Shown here: positions 45,990 to 57,713 of the stretch, one piece after another
How the letters are laid out: each line of letters starts with the position of its first letter
Numbering within the stretch: position 1 is the first letter of the stretch
NCBI GenBank assembly: GCA_029378245.1
Contig: JARKIF010000018.1
Span: forward strand, 1,178,001 to 1,242,000
Source of the DNA: Roridomyces roridus
Taxonomy: Eukaryota; Basidiomycota; Agaricomycetes; Agaricales; Mycenaceae
Direction: 5' to 3'
Length of the DNA stretch: 64,000 nt
Notes under the pieces: generated by a model
Told to the model about the DNA's origin: nothing
Databases searched by the model: none
The model's input: only the letters and a program-made list of their open reading frames with translations
Position numbers and translations under genes: made by a program

Positions 45990-47185
45990 TCAGAAATCCC
46001 CACCTCCGTACCCCCTCGACGGCCGTCCCCCACGGCTCTGGTCGTACCCAGACATCTGGCGCTGCTGCCTCGGCGGCTTGTTGATAGCGAACTCGAGGTT
46101 AAGCGGGCCATAGCTCGTGGTCTGACCGTGTAGCTCCTGCAGCGCATCCTTTGCACGCTCGACAGATAGGAACTCGACGAAGCCACTCCCAGTCAGCTCA
46201 TTCGTGGTCGCGTTGCGAACTAAATGCCGTCAGTCAGACTGGCCTGAGAAGGAGAAAGAGCCACGCACGGAAGTAGACCCTCTGGAGTGCAGACTCGTAG
46301 TCCTTCAAAACCTCCCGGATGGACTCTTCGTTGCCGCGATAGTCGTAGAAATACAACTTGCTCGAGGGCGGGTTGTGAGCCGTCGGCCGGACGGGCGCAA
46401 AGTCCACCCGGACGTTGCGGTCGAGCATATACAGCGGCTCCTCCAGATAGCTGGCATGGGCCGCTACAGCGTCCTCCTTGGACAGGAACTCGACATGTGC
46501 AAAGCCCCGGGACGTGCCGTCAGGCCGTGTCGACACGCGTACGCTCCGGATGGCCCCAAAGGGTGCAAACTTTTCGCGCACCTCAGCCTCGTCAGCGCCA
46601 AACGGCAGGTTGCCGCAGAAGATGACATTGCTCGGGGGAGCAGCGGCACGTGGGGCAGCGTCAGAGGAGGAGGAGCGGAAGGCACGTGGGCTGGGGGAAC
46701 GCTGAGCGTCGCGCGGGATGGTGTAATCGGTCCGCAAGGGACGATCGAGAATCCAAAGGCCTGCCTCGAACGCAGCCGTGGCAGCCTCCTGGTTCTTGAA
46801 AGTAGCGTAGCCAAATCCACGGGAGGAGCCGTCCGGGTTGGTCACTGGTGGATAGTTAGTGTTTAGTACTCGAGGGATGGGAAGCAAGGAACGCACCAAT
46901 CCGCACACTCTCGACTTCTCCAAACTGAGACAAGGTCTGCCCGATATCATGTTCGGTAGCCTCGAACGCAATGTTCCCAAGGAACAGTTGCAGCGAGGGC
47001 GGGTTCTCTGACGTTTTGGGGCCCTCTGTCGTTGCTGAGAATTGGCGGGCGAGCGACGTCGACAGAGTGCGCAGAGGGAGGAGAATGCGGGGACGGGTGG
47101 TGGGGAGGGCTGGAGCCGCCAGCGACCGTGTGGCAGCAGCGACTAGAGCCGCCCGGGCTTGTCGACGGAACGCGTTGGCAAACAT
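45990..47185 (-). CDS. RNA-binding protein with three RRMs, probably mitochondrial
   Basis: Exons 47185-46897, 46844-46269 and 46219-45990 give exactly 364 residues. The N-terminus (MFANAFRRQARAALVAAATR, then many Arg/Ser and no acids) is a typical mitochondrial presequence. RRM1: LQLFLGNIAFEATEHDIGQT with RNP1 SRGFGYATF. RRM2: VIFCGNLPFGADEAEVREKF with RNP1 SRGFAHVEF. RRM3 is more diverged: KLYFYDYRGNEESIREVLKD with SGFVEFLSVERA. The tail is Gly/Arg-rich (SRGGRPSRGYGGGDF). It likely binds mitochondrial or other organellar transcripts; the precise orthology is not clear to me. Confidence 0.85.
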
Positions 47186-47588
47186 TTTTGGGAGGAGGGG
47201 GAGGAAAAGGAAAAACTTTGCGATCAGTTGTGACTGTGAGGGTCACAACCCAAACGCGTCTTCTGATGACCCAGACTTGTTTCAAATTGCCCACAACTCC
47301 ACTTCCCGATGAGGAAGGTGATGAGGCAGTGTCTTTCGGATCATTTTGATCAGAACAGTCTGCAAATCGATTGCCGTCGGCAGATAATTGTGAAAATTTA
47401 CAAGTCCGCTGACAATGAAAATCAAAGTTTTAGGCTAGCTATTGGATACATCGTGTGTACGCGGGAACGGACGACGGGACGGGGAAGGGGTATATGTAAG
47501 GTGTGAGGCATGGCACGCTCGCTGCGGGTAACTCAGGGGCGGGGCAGCTTCGAGCGCGCGCAAGCTGGTCAGACCTGGGAGGACGGCG
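47186..47588. other. Intergenic, nothing recognised
   Basis: No supported feature upstream of the RRM gene. Confidence 0.3.
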
Positions 47589-48062
47589 TCAACAGCCGTG
47601 GTGCCTGGGCCTACTGAGCTGAGGGCGGGGCTTGACCGTCAACGGCTGGACGATCTCAACGTTGCTGTGGTCGGGCGAGATGGGCGGGAAGGGGCACGTG
47701 CATTCGGGGTGAGAGGGCCGTTCCTTGAGCGGGAGGTATTCCAGGTCGTGGTGGGCGACAGAGGCGTGAGGGAGGTCAACGCGTCGTGGGGCGCTGCTGG
47801 GCGTGCTTGAGTTAGCGATACCAAGTGTGGTGTGGGTGGGCTGTCGGGCTGGTGTCCACTGGAGAAGGTGTAAAAGAGCTTTCCATGGCTCTTCGTGCCC
47901 TTGGGAGAGAGTTTGGTCAACGGCGGGACTGAAATGGAGGGGATACTGCGACGCACGAGTCTCGAGAGGACACCCTTCGTCCTTCAGCGACAGCTGCAGT
48001 GTCTCGCTCACACAGAATAGACAGCAGAAAAGAACGCTCGAGCGGTCGTTGATATCGCACAT
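47589..48062 (-). CDS. Hypothetical ORF
   Basis: An open frame of 157 codons starting MCDINDRSSVLFCCLFCVSE and ending RPQLSRPRHHGC. It is Pro/Ser/His-rich with no domain. A second minus-strand frame over the same bases is also open, so this may be chance in GC-rich sequence. Confidence 0.25.
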   Translation of the reverse strand: MCDINDRSSVLFCCLFCVSETLQLSLKDEGCPLETRASQYPLHFSPAVDQTLSQGHEEPWKALLHLLQWTPARQPTHTTLGIANSSTPSSAPRRVDLPHASVAHHDLEYLPLKERPSHPECTCPFPPISPDHSNVEIVQPLTVKPRPQLSRPRHHGC

Positions 48063-48539
48063 GGCTGGCGGGAGGGTGGCGGGGACGTGGCGGTTTTGCG
48101 CAGGAAGGAGTGAGGATGGAAGCGAGAGGCAAGCGAGCCACAACAAAGGGCGGCGAGAATACGGCAGCACGGATGGCCGAAGAACTGGCCGAGAACAGCG
48201 CCACCATCACCTTCCTCATTGGGAAGTGGAGCTGTGGGCAAATGCCAACAGTGATGACCCAGTGGTTCCGATTACTTGAAACGGCAGACTCATCCCATAG
48301 CTGAAGCAAACGCTCCGATATGTCTGGAGGCCTCTCCTTGAACTAATTCCGTCTGTGATATGTTTAGTCGGACGTCTCTGACTCCGATGCCCTTGCGTCA
48401 TAACTGTGTTTCACGACAGATTGCTGTAGATGTCCTCAAGATTGAAGACAACAACTCCACTATTCCTGGGGATGAAAAGACCGGCTTCGAACATCGACCG
48501 ACGTCTCAGAGGCTCCCCACGATCTCCTTGACGATTGGC

Positions 48540-50125
48540 GTCTCTTGCCTTCGATTCAAGTACCCTAGTCCACGCACGGTATGGGCATCCCTCTTGTATG
48601 AAACGTGGCCGTGTTACTTGCTACATACTAAATTCGTCTCCAAGCACTTGCTTGACTTTCTCCTCGGACTTCGGGGAAAAAAACTATGTTACGCAGCTAA
48701 CTGACTCCCCTAGCTTTCCTAGTGGTGGCAAGGTCCGGTTCAGAAATCGGTTCGAACCTGAACCGAACCTGAACCGGACGCGGGTTCAGTGTTCAGGTTC
48801 ACAAAATCCCTGAACCTGAACGCAAGTTCGGTTCGGGGTTCGGCCAGCACCGTGCGCGTTTCGAACCTGAACCTGAAAGGTGAACCCCATCAGCACAATT
48901 GTGTCAATTTCACGCCGGATTTCCCACATTTTTGGCAGTGCCGGTGTGATCTGTAGCAAGTATACCCATCCGGTAACATCCACACCCTTGTAACCCATTT
49001 GTACGCCGTGTTGCGCGCCTCTGACTGATCATCAAGATGATTGATGGCGCATCAATAGTGGCGGAAATGTGTCGGCTGCACATTACAGCGCCGTACATGA
49101 TCCATCGGGTTCCCCAAAGCACCTCAGTTGACTCCTTCCCAGGTACCCTCAGCACAGAACACTTTTTTGGGAGGATTCTTGGGATCAGGGACCGGCGGGG
49201 TTCGAACACGTTCGAACCTGAACCGAACGCGAACGCGCGTTCAGGTTCAAGGTTCGGTAATGGCCCGAACCGAACGCCAGGTTCAGGTTCGGGGTTCAGA
49301 AAAAAATGCTGCTGAACCGAACCGAACCGAACCTTGCCAGCACTAAGCTTTCCCTCGCAATCTCCGGTACCGCTCAACACACATCCGAATACGCAACGCC
49401 GAATCGGGATGCTATCTTACTCCCTGGCCAGTTCAATCCAAGTACCCCAACCTGGAAAATGTAATTAAACGCAATGCCTGGTATGGCATCCCTTTTTGTA
49501 TGAAACCAGTACTAAACTCGGTCAAAGAACACACTGCGAAATTGCCGGTGGAGCTCTCAGCTCAACATGCATACGAATACGCAGCAGTTCAATTCAAGTA
49601 CCCTAGCATTTGCATAACGCACGGTATGGCATCCCTCTTGTATGAAACTAGTAATCAACTCGTCTCAAAGGATTTGCGTATCTCTGGTCAAAGAAGACTA
49701 TGCATTGTCGGCAGGACCTCGAAAAAAAATTATATTGCCCAGCTGACACGAAGAACTGCGGAATATCTGGTGGAGCTCTCAGCTCAGCATACATACAAAA
49801 CGAATACGCAGCGCCGAATCGGGATGATATCTTACTCCCCGGTCAGTTCAATTCAAGCACCCTAACCTGGAATTTAACCGCAATGTATGGTATGGTATCT
49901 CTTGTATGAACCCAGTACTGAACTGCGCTCAAAGTATTTGCGTATCTCTGGTTAAAGAAGATCTATGCATTCCCCTCGGACGACCTCGAAAAAATCATAT
50001 TGCCCAGCTGACTGCGAATATCCGGTGGAGCTCTCAGCTCAACATCCATACGAAAACGAATATGCAGCGCCGAATCGGGATGATATCTTACATCTTACTC
50101 CGCGGCCAATTCACATCCAGCAGTG
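48540..50125. repeat. Degenerate tandem array, units about 220-290 bp
   Basis: Recurring marks are GTATGGCATCCCTCTTGTAT (48577, 49481, 49623, 49886), GTGGAGCTCTCAGCTCA (49549, 49771, 50025) and CGCCGAATCGGGATG (49389, 49810, 50060). About four incomplete units can be followed. One is split by the hAT element C. The array looks non-coding. Confidence 0.7.
48720..49345. mobile_element. hAT-type non-autonomous element C, 626 bp
   Basis: Inverted ends TAGTG-GTGGCAAGGT and TAGTG-CTGGCAAGGT. Exact 8-bp target duplication AGCTTTCC at 48712-48719 and 49346-49353. Both ends carry many copies of AACCGAACC / GGTTCAGGTTC in both orientations; the middle (about 48890-49190) is unique. No transposase. Inserted in the tandem array. 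Confidence 0.92.
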
Positions 50126-50551
50126 CCCGGCGGTGCGCCGTTGACAATGTGACTAGCTGTTTGATTATTCCAGCTCCAAAGAGTCCGTTGCTTTAGTTTG
50201 GGAGTACAGATTGGATCTTACCGTTCCCAGGACAGTCGACTGGCGTTACTGGTTTCTGAGAATATATCTTGTCCCCATGTGTCGACCGTCATTCAAATCG
50301 ACAAGGGGCTGGTGATCTGCAGTTCCGTTCCGACTCGTTGCCTCCCTCAGATTCGGCGCTGGAGCACTGCAAATACGACAATGAAGCTGTTAGCAGATTC
50401 GGATCCTCATCCGCAGCCAAAGAAAACACTTTGGAAACCAGGTGAGGGAGGTGAGGAGATTACTTAATTTTTATTTGTAGGCGGGCGCCGGGCGGGGAGA
50501 ACCTCAGCCAGAAACTCCAATATTTAGTAAGTACCGCGGCTTGATATCAAG
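50126..50551. other. Intergenic, nothing recognised
   Basis: Between the tandem array and a short ORF. No supported feature. Confidence 0.3.
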
Positions 50552-50851
50552 TCAACTGAAGCGCTCACTAATAATGACCTGTTGTGGCTTCCCGTGCGTG
50601 GCGCGCAGCTCCATTCCTCTAGATATCATGCTCACTCCATGTCCTATAGCATCCTCTGCATTCCACCAAACGCCGCCGTAGGTCCTCGAAGCTAGGCTGG
50701 CTCGACATCGGAGCTCGCTGATTATAGTTGAACCAAACGCAAAATGAAAAACACCCCGCAAGGACGCCTGAGCGTGATTTTCTCCGGGACCTTTGACTGT
50801 TTCTCCGTTGACAGTGAAATACTTCGTCAACAAGGATTGCAGACGGTGCAC
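50552..50851 (-). CDS. Short ORF, unassigned
   Basis: It reads VHRLQSLLTKYFTVNGETVK and TYGGVWWNAEDAIGHGVSMI. The composition looks protein-like, but there is no clear ATG context, domain or partner exon. It could be one exon of a lost gene. Confidence 0.25.
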   Translation of the reverse strand: MHRLQSLLTKYFTVNGETVKGPGENHAQASLRGVFHFAFGSTIISELRCRASLASRTYGGVWWNAEDAIGHGVSMISRGMELRATHGKPQQVIISERFS

Positions 50852-50879
50852 CGAGGCCCAAGGGGCGAGATTAAAAGCT

Positions 50880-53519
50880 AAAATTGATGCGCCTCACCCC
50901 TCTGGTTGTTTTCGTCGCTCAGGCATCGCCGCACCGAAATATTAATGTCGGCGTAGGACGGAGCATGGAGTTTCTGGCTGCAAGGTGCGGGATGATATCA
51001 GATGTTTAAGCCTTGACCAACTTGGGCCTGCTCGCAGAAGACTTTCGTCTCATGGTCACCCTAGTCCGAATGAATTCCAGGAACCACGAATAATCTCGAT
51101 ACATTCTTTCTTTATACTGTATACGGAGGGGTGACTCGGTGGAGGTACGCATTCGCCGCTCAACCATGGCCAATTTCGTCAAGTTGTCGTGCGGAATGAT
51201 GTGAATTCTTCGGGAGGCGAGCGGCTAGTAATACCTGAGGTTCCGTATAATGGAATTAGAACGGCTTCGGAAGCATTGCCCACCGACTCCGCCTTGTCCG
51301 TTCTTCGTCGGGATTCGGCAAGCTCAATTTTGTAGAGCGTCAGAAAGAATATTGGGCCGACTGTCGCCTCGACGAATATTCTGTGTGGGCGGTGAATCGG
51401 TCGCCGACGACGCTCTGCATCGTACACAGAGATGAGCGCCGAGCCTGGCATCCGTTCTGGTACATACTCCTACCCAGCTGTGGGCCATGGCTGATCTTTG
51501 CTTTCAGGGTTTTTATGTTGCTCGAGTCCGCACGACGGCGAGGCCGCAAGGGAGTGCACACCTTTTGGAATTCACTTGACGGCAAGATTCAATTGACTGA
51601 TTTTCTACAAAGGTGACCCCGTTGGCCCCCGGCATTGGCTACTCCATGTTTACGGGAGCAGATGAGCCCGATTCCGGACCGCCGCTGGTACATTTCCAGC
51701 ATTCCCTGCCCCAGCCTCATTTCAAATTTGCGAGCGAACTTATTCAACTCGGCAAGACGTCGGCAGTGGGCGATATCAATCAATCACACGGCAGTTCACA
51801 AACAACGCCATACAACCGCATGTGCTTTTGACATCACCATCATCCACGTCGCGAGATTTACTGCTCTGCCTCTGTCCTCCATGCTATGCTCACTTGAGTC
51901 CCAAGATTTCTCTGCTGGTCTGAGCTTGGGTATGTTCCCTCCCGCCGGGATGTTCATTGGTCCTAGTCTCTCTTGACAGACTAGCGCTCCGTACCTCCGC
52001 GAATATACTTGGTCCTGGCACAAACGTGACCTTTGTCATCCTCAAGCGTTCCCCTGCGAAGAACAAGGAGATGCAAACCATACCAAAGAACCCCATCTCC
52101 CACTCACACTCCGCCAGCCTTTCTGGACCGACGTCGACAAACTTGGACCTATCTTCCATTCTTAGAAACAGCCTTACTGAGCCCGATCCCACGAGATTCG
52201 TCGGTCAAACGCTGATGTACCAAATCTCTGGTGGACTGCTCATACTCTCGTGATCAGCCTGGCTGCGGTTTCCTGTACTGTTCTCTTGTCGAGGAATCAC
52301 GTCAAGCCTACTCAGATTACTTACCTCCTTTGGTCCAATGTTCAATCGCGTTGCACCGTAAATCACCATCGAGCTGGAGATCAAAAGAGCTCCGTCTGCA
52401 GCATTTTTTTGGGCCGGTGAATGAATTCCAGGCCCGAGAAAATCGCCGTCCTCGGTCGTCAAGAGAGTATTTGCGCCGATTACGGCAGCACAACTTCTTT
52501 CCTGGCCTTTTTTCCGACGGCCTGTGCGCGCGAATTCAATGTCGACCCGCACGAAGCCTTGAATCTCGAGTCAGCCTGTCTCATGCTGTTTCCATTTACT
52601 TTGTTTACAATCACCGTTCGGTAACAGATCAGTTGGCGGTACTTGGTTACTTTCAACAACTTGATTGCAGATCATTTCATTCACTGGAATTTAGTTCTGG
52701 TAGCCGATGTCCGACTTGGACTGCAAGATCGCCGTTACTGCCTCTGAAATCCACATGTTTATGCTCTGCCTCAATTATGACTGGGTACCCCGTTAAACCC
52801 GAAGGTGAATTCAACGGTCGTTCGAATACCTGACTCATTATCGACTCTACCATTCATATTTCCCAGATAGCGTCGTCGCAGTCGTTCCAGCCTTCCACGT
52901 ACGAACAGATTTCCCCCGTTCCCTGGTCGGCTCCGGCTGCGGCAACTAGCATGGGATGCAAAAAGTACGTGTACTTTGCTGCCGTCGCCCACAGCTGGGC
53001 GCCTACTCTACTGGACAGGATCGAACAGCCTCCCTCGCCTCGGCCAGTCGTGATGCATCCGGCGGGATCTTCCTCGAGTCACTCGATTGATATCTATCTC
53101 TCTCCATCTCGTTGCTTCTCTACCGACAGCCTCCGACTGGGTAAGTTTCAGAACTATTTTGAAGGTGCCAGCTGGCTGACTGTCTCTCCCGCGTTCCGCT
53201 CACTGGAAGAAGCATCTTCATCTCAATCCTCGATCCCATCTGTCGAGTTTCAGGTCCAATCGCTTTTTAGCCGGGGGATTGCTCGATCGTTTGAAGACGC
53301 CGAAAATGACCCCTGCTTCACAGATTGCGTCCACGACAGCGTGCCAAAGTAGGTGTTTGTCATTCCGCCGGTATAACCCTACCCCTTATGGTGAGTGCTA
53401 GCCTATCGAAGCGGTGGCCGACTGACGAGATACTCCCTGAGCTTTAACCAGTGAGCAATGCAGCCCCAGTCTCAATGCCATTATTATGGGACAGGCAAGG
53501 CGGCGCTGCGGGGCCAATA
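50880..53519. other. Unassigned region
   Basis: Several open stretches exist on both strands. The best is plus 52951-53352, a Ser-rich frame ending FEDAENDPCFTDCVHDSVPK, possibly the last exon of a plus-strand gene that begins near 52000. I could not connect exons or name a family. Confidence 0.25.
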
Positions 53520-53525
53520 GACACG

Positions 53526-53533
53526 TATAAATA
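53526..53533 (+). promoter_or_regulatory. TATA box of paralog P6
   Basis: TATAAATA 54 bp upstream of the ATG at 53580, the same spacing as in P1. Confidence 0.5.
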
Positions 53534-53579
53534 CAGTCACCCACGCTGAATTCTCCCAACGTCCCCTGGATATCTTAGA

Positions 53580-54391
53580 ATGTCTCTCACAGAAACGAAC
53601 GACCAGCACCGAAGACTTCTCCGAACTCTCTTCTTACCGTCCCGATCGAGGGTGTACATGGCTTGCGTCCATTGTCGCAAGCGGAGGATCAAGGTCCGTG
53701 CTTCTCCTCCTCAATTATGACTTTTTCTGACTGGGTGGAGTAGTGCGTGACGACAGAGGAATATGACCACCCTTGCGAACGGTGCATCAAGAACTACACT
53801 GCGAGTACATGCCAGTGACATCTGGTGGCATCCCCTCGTTATCCTCCGACTCGGCGTCTTCGTCACGGCATGGGACCGACCCTGTGGAGCCTCTAACCCC
53901 GACCTCGTTGTACCGCCCACGGTCAACCGCACCGCCCGGACATCCGTCCTCACCAGGCTGGGCGAGCCTCCTCATCCCTACGGGTTTGGGCAAGAAGGCG
54001 CAGCACCCTACGCTCATCACGCATGCGCATGCTGTCCCCAACATCTCGCAACACCACCGGTACAGCTCTGGTGTGCATCCCAGTCACTCGAGGCCGGACC
54101 ATACGGCGAGCAAGCATCCTACCCCTGTGTGCCCCACGGCCATGCTCATCCAGCAGCGTATCCCTACCCCCCGACGAGCGTGACGCTGCCTATCCCCCGC
54201 GGCTTAGCCGGAATCCTCATCACCCCAATATCTATCGCTCGCAAATGGAGAGCGGGATGCCGCGTACTTCAACTCGTGAGTCCTGTTCTTACTCTCACTC
54301 GCGCTTTTGTTGATTAATTGGTAGTGGCCATGGTCGGTGTTCATGTCCGCCTGCTGGGCCATGTTATTGTGGGCGCCGAGGACAATATTGA
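53580..54391 (+). pseudogene. Zn2Cys6 paralog P6, frameshifted
   Basis: ATG at 53580 gives MSLTETNDQHRRLLRTLFLP and YMACVHCRKRRIK, then an intron and CVTTEEYDHPCERCIKNY. A deletion before the sixth Cys shifts the frame; CEYMPVTSGGIPS follows in another frame and a second shift comes before HHPNIYRSQMESGM. After a GTGAGT..TAG intron the tail GRCSCPPAGPCYCGRRGQY is intact to its stop at 54391. Intron 1 contains a stop, unlike in P4/P5. Confidence 0.75.
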
Positions 54392-55508
54392 TTCCGCCTC
54401 TCCGTCGAGTCGAGGTTCGGAATTGGACATGATTTATGTATCGCTAGAGTAATGTACCCCACAGCATGTATTCCAGATAGTAATATTCCACGGACCATTA
54501 TGTTCATGAAGACCGGAGAACGTTCGTTGCTGAATAGAACAGGAACGGAGACCTTGTTGTACTTGGTTTGAGGCCTTTGCTCTGCACGGCAGATAATGTG
54601 AATCCGGTCTTTTTAAAAATCTCCTGCCACTAAAGCTGATTGAGTTCGCCTTGGGAGGCCTGAGGGTTCCTGAGTCCCACGCCTTTCCACGACTTGCAAG
54701 CAGGATTTGTGGGCCGTAAGTAGTATTTGTCGGTCGCTACGTAGGCAGAAATGATTCTGATTAGCCCAACAGTTGTCCCGTTGCCAGGGGGTCTGTAAGA
54801 ACGAGAAAAAATCGTCAAATCGGAAAGTTCGTAACGTTTCTGTGAGCTAGAAGCTCAAGCAAGAGTTGATTCGAGTCATTCGACTGCGGGTCCAATTACT
54901 TGGTTGAACAATTTAGTCCTAGTGTCCTCCAGTTTTCGCACACCGGGACACCTCTGATGTCCAGGTCCAAGGTTTCTCCGTCACGGTAATCAGACCTTGC
55001 TCGTACCCAAGTATTATCAAGTGTTTCCGCGAAATCAAGAGCCCAAGCTATCACTCTCTAGCTAGCCGTGTAACCATGGAGCATAGATGCGTTTTCAATA
55101 TCAATCGGACGCGGTAGCAAGTGATAGTTCGCGATTGGCGACGACAGTTGAGCAGAGTCATCAGTGCGCACGGGGCGAGACGGAGCGCTCGAGCCGACGA
55201 GCCGATGCTCATTTTTGGAACGCGGCACCCAAGTAAATTGAGATGGCCACGCGGCAGGGCAGAGGTCTCGTTCATTCCTGACCGATCTTGACGACTTCAG
55301 ACTCACTGCGCGGGATCACCTGGGGGAATATATTGTACAATAGTCGTAGGACCTGAACCAACGAACGCATATTCAAGGAAAGAACTTGCACTGCCAGAGT
55401 ACGGGTCAAAGCCGAAAGATTGCCATGACTGTGGATGGCAATTCAAAGCCGCGTGATGTCTCATAGCTGTCCATCGAATGTTGGATCTGACCGTCCTACA
55501 CGCACAGA
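54392..55508. other. Intergenic, nothing recognised
   Basis: No supported gene or element between P6 and P7. Confidence 0.35.
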
Positions 55509-55514
55509 TATAAA
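55509..55514 (+). promoter_or_regulatory. TATA box of paralog P7
   Basis: TATAAA in a block (CAGATATAAA.TTAG..) that is also found upstream of P8 at 57597-57603. Confidence 0.5.
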
Positions 55515-55596
55515 TTAGACCACCTCGTCCGAGTCTTTCGTCCATCTACCAGCCTCACCATCCCAGAGCTTCTACCCTTCAAAAGAGTCCCAGAGA

Positions 55597-56381
55597 CTTT
55601 TCACGTTGACAAAAAAGAGGACACTTGTGGCTTGTTCAGCGTGTCGGAAACGAAGAGTCCGGGTACGCTAGACCCCTTTCCATGGAAAATCCACTGATAA
55701 ACGAGGTTTCGCGTAGTGCAATGCGATTAACGGCGACCATAATCCTTGCGAACGATGCCAGAGGCGGAACTTGCCTTGCGAATACATCTCTGTTGCGAAG
55801 GAATTTGAGAGGGCCCCTACTCCAACACCTAGCCCAAACACCGGGCGAGGCCGCAGAATCGAGCCCATTGCGACTCCGACGCTGCCGTACATCCCTCCGG
55901 CACCGTCAATTTCAACTTCGACAAGAGGCCGAGGTGGAGGCGGGGGTGGCGAATTCTACTTTGACGCTGGCTTTGAGCAAATTCAACCCACTGGGTTAAT
56001 CGTGCCACAACAGGCTCAGCAGCAATTTTCTGCATACGGACAGGGCCAAAGCTTTGGATACGAGAACGATTATCCCTATGCGTCTGCGAATCGGCCATCG
56101 GAGTGGACCACACCGTACGACCAGCATCAGCAGCAATACCGGCCCCAGCCACAACACCAAACCTACCCAATGCCGAGTCCCGACTCGATGTACCTTAACG
56201 CTCAGCATCCGAACCACTCGTACACACCGCGAATGGAGACGAATATGTATTCCCAGTGAGTACAACCCAAGTTGCAAACATTTGAGGTCGCTGGTGTTCT
56301 AGGAGTGGAGGGTGTACCTGCCGCCGTCCTGCAGGATCATGCGTTTGCGGGTATGAGACTCAGAGGGGGCCCTATTACTGA
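55597..56381 (+). pseudogene. Zn2Cys6 paralog P7, open but without a start codon
   Basis: The coding frame reads KKRTLVACSACRKRRVR, a phase-0 intron (55663-55716, stop-containing), CNAINGDHNPCERC and QRRNLPCEYISVAKE, then TRGRGGGGGGEFYFDAGFEQ and a Gln/Tyr-rich stretch to NHSYTPRMETNMYS. After the second intron comes GGCTCRRPAGSCVCG and GPYY-stop at 56381. Exons 2 (55717-56255) and 3 (56303-56381) stay in frame and all ten Cys are present. However, the conserved start region LMAC is LVAC (ATG to GTG), and I find no ATG upstream in frame. It is either recently inactivated or uses a non-AUG start. Confidence 0.7.
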
Positions 56382-57596
56382 AAGAAATTGGGCTGTACTC
56401 GCACAGACTTGATACAGTATCTACTGCGACACCGTTGATGTATTTATTCATCCTGAACGAATTCGAATTCGAACAGGGTTTTTTCAGTTTAAATGGTTGT
56501 TCCAGGACAGGAAGCAGGGTATTTCAGGGTTTTTCACTGCTCTAAATCATCCAAAATTGCATCCGGGGATTTATTTTTCGTCCCCAATCCCGGTCCGGTT
56601 ACAAGAGCGTATGAACAGTCAGTACTTCAGTACCCGAGTCTTACTGGCCGCCTGTCGTATCGATCCAATTACAGGTCTGAATATCTGCGGTAAGCGACCA
56701 CATCCACTTTTCTGAGAGAGTTTTGATCTGCTGAGGTTTGTGAGCAACTCGAAAAATGCAAAAATGAACCGTGGGAATGAGGATCCGAAGTATACCATGG
56801 TCCATTCCAACCCAGACCAGCGCAAGTATACCGGATAACCTGTGTGCAGCAAAGAAAGAGCCGTCGGCCTTGAGGAACATTTTGAAGTCACTTCAACATA
56901 CCACAGATATGGCAGGTATAGTGTAGCAAAACTGTTTTTCAACACACCCTGTGGTTTTTTGAGAAGAAATGACACAACTCAGGGCAATTTACCAACAAAA
57001 GTGAATGACTTGACACGGCTCAACAAAAAACAACACAACCTAAAAAGTGAATGAAATAGTGAACACATCCTTCGTTTTCTTGACACCAACGGCACAACCA
57101 GGGGGTAGCAACGGCACTTAGGCCCCTTGGTATTAGTTGAATAGAAAGTTTGATGCAGTTTGCCGGACTGATTGCCGATGGCTTCCTCGTTGATGCCGTC
57201 GGGGCCCCATGGCTACATGACATTCTGGGGGTGAATTGTCAACGCTTTCTGAACTCTGTTGATTCCCGCTTGACCCTCAGAAGGGTGGGCAACATCTAAT
57301 TGGCTGCCGTCAGAATAGATGGAAATGTGCCTTGATTACATCATCAGTTACAGGTAGCATCAGCGTCGAAAATAGAATCAAATATTCACAGCACTCTTCT
57401 CCAGTTCTGATGCCACAGCAATAATTTCTACGCCACTCGCGCCCTGCGTCGGCCACGTGGTGTACACGCATCTCCACAGCTTCTAATTATGCCCGGATAC
57501 AGCCGTGTTCCACCGATGCCTGCTGCAATAGCGCCGCTCTAAAGGACTGACCGCAGTGATGTTGGGTCTCCCGCGGTTGACTGTCCTACGTGCAGA
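56382..57596. other. Between P7 and P8, mostly unassigned
   Basis: The first 100 bp match the 3' flank of P8 (GAATTCGAA.., ..TTTCAGTTTA); the match breaks at about 56487. The rest could be an insertion, but I found no clear ends. Confidence 0.35.
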
Positions 57597-57603
57597 TATA
57601 AAA
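57597..57603 (+). promoter_or_regulatory. TATA box of paralog P8
   Basis: TATAAAA about 115 bp upstream of the internal ATG used here; same surrounding block as for P7. Confidence 0.5.
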
Positions 57604-57713
57604 TTAGTCCATGGTCGTCTTTCGTCTACCTACCAGCTGGCCATGTCCCCAGCCTCCAACCTCCCCCAGAAGAGTACGATAAACCTTTCGTATTAGCAAG
57701 AAAGAGGGCACTC

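Noticed and set aside
48720..49345. Dense GGTTCGGTTCAGG repeats first looked like a telomere-type or LTR-related repeat
   Set aside because: The exact 8-bp target duplication and inverted ends show a hAT element with subterminal repeats.
52231..52833. Plus-strand frame of 200 codons considered as a membrane protein
   Set aside because: No consistent hydrophobic pattern or family motif, and neighbouring frames are similarly open.
56487..57250. Possible insertion downstream of P7
   Set aside because: The P7/P8 flank match breaks here, but no inverted ends or target duplication could be found.
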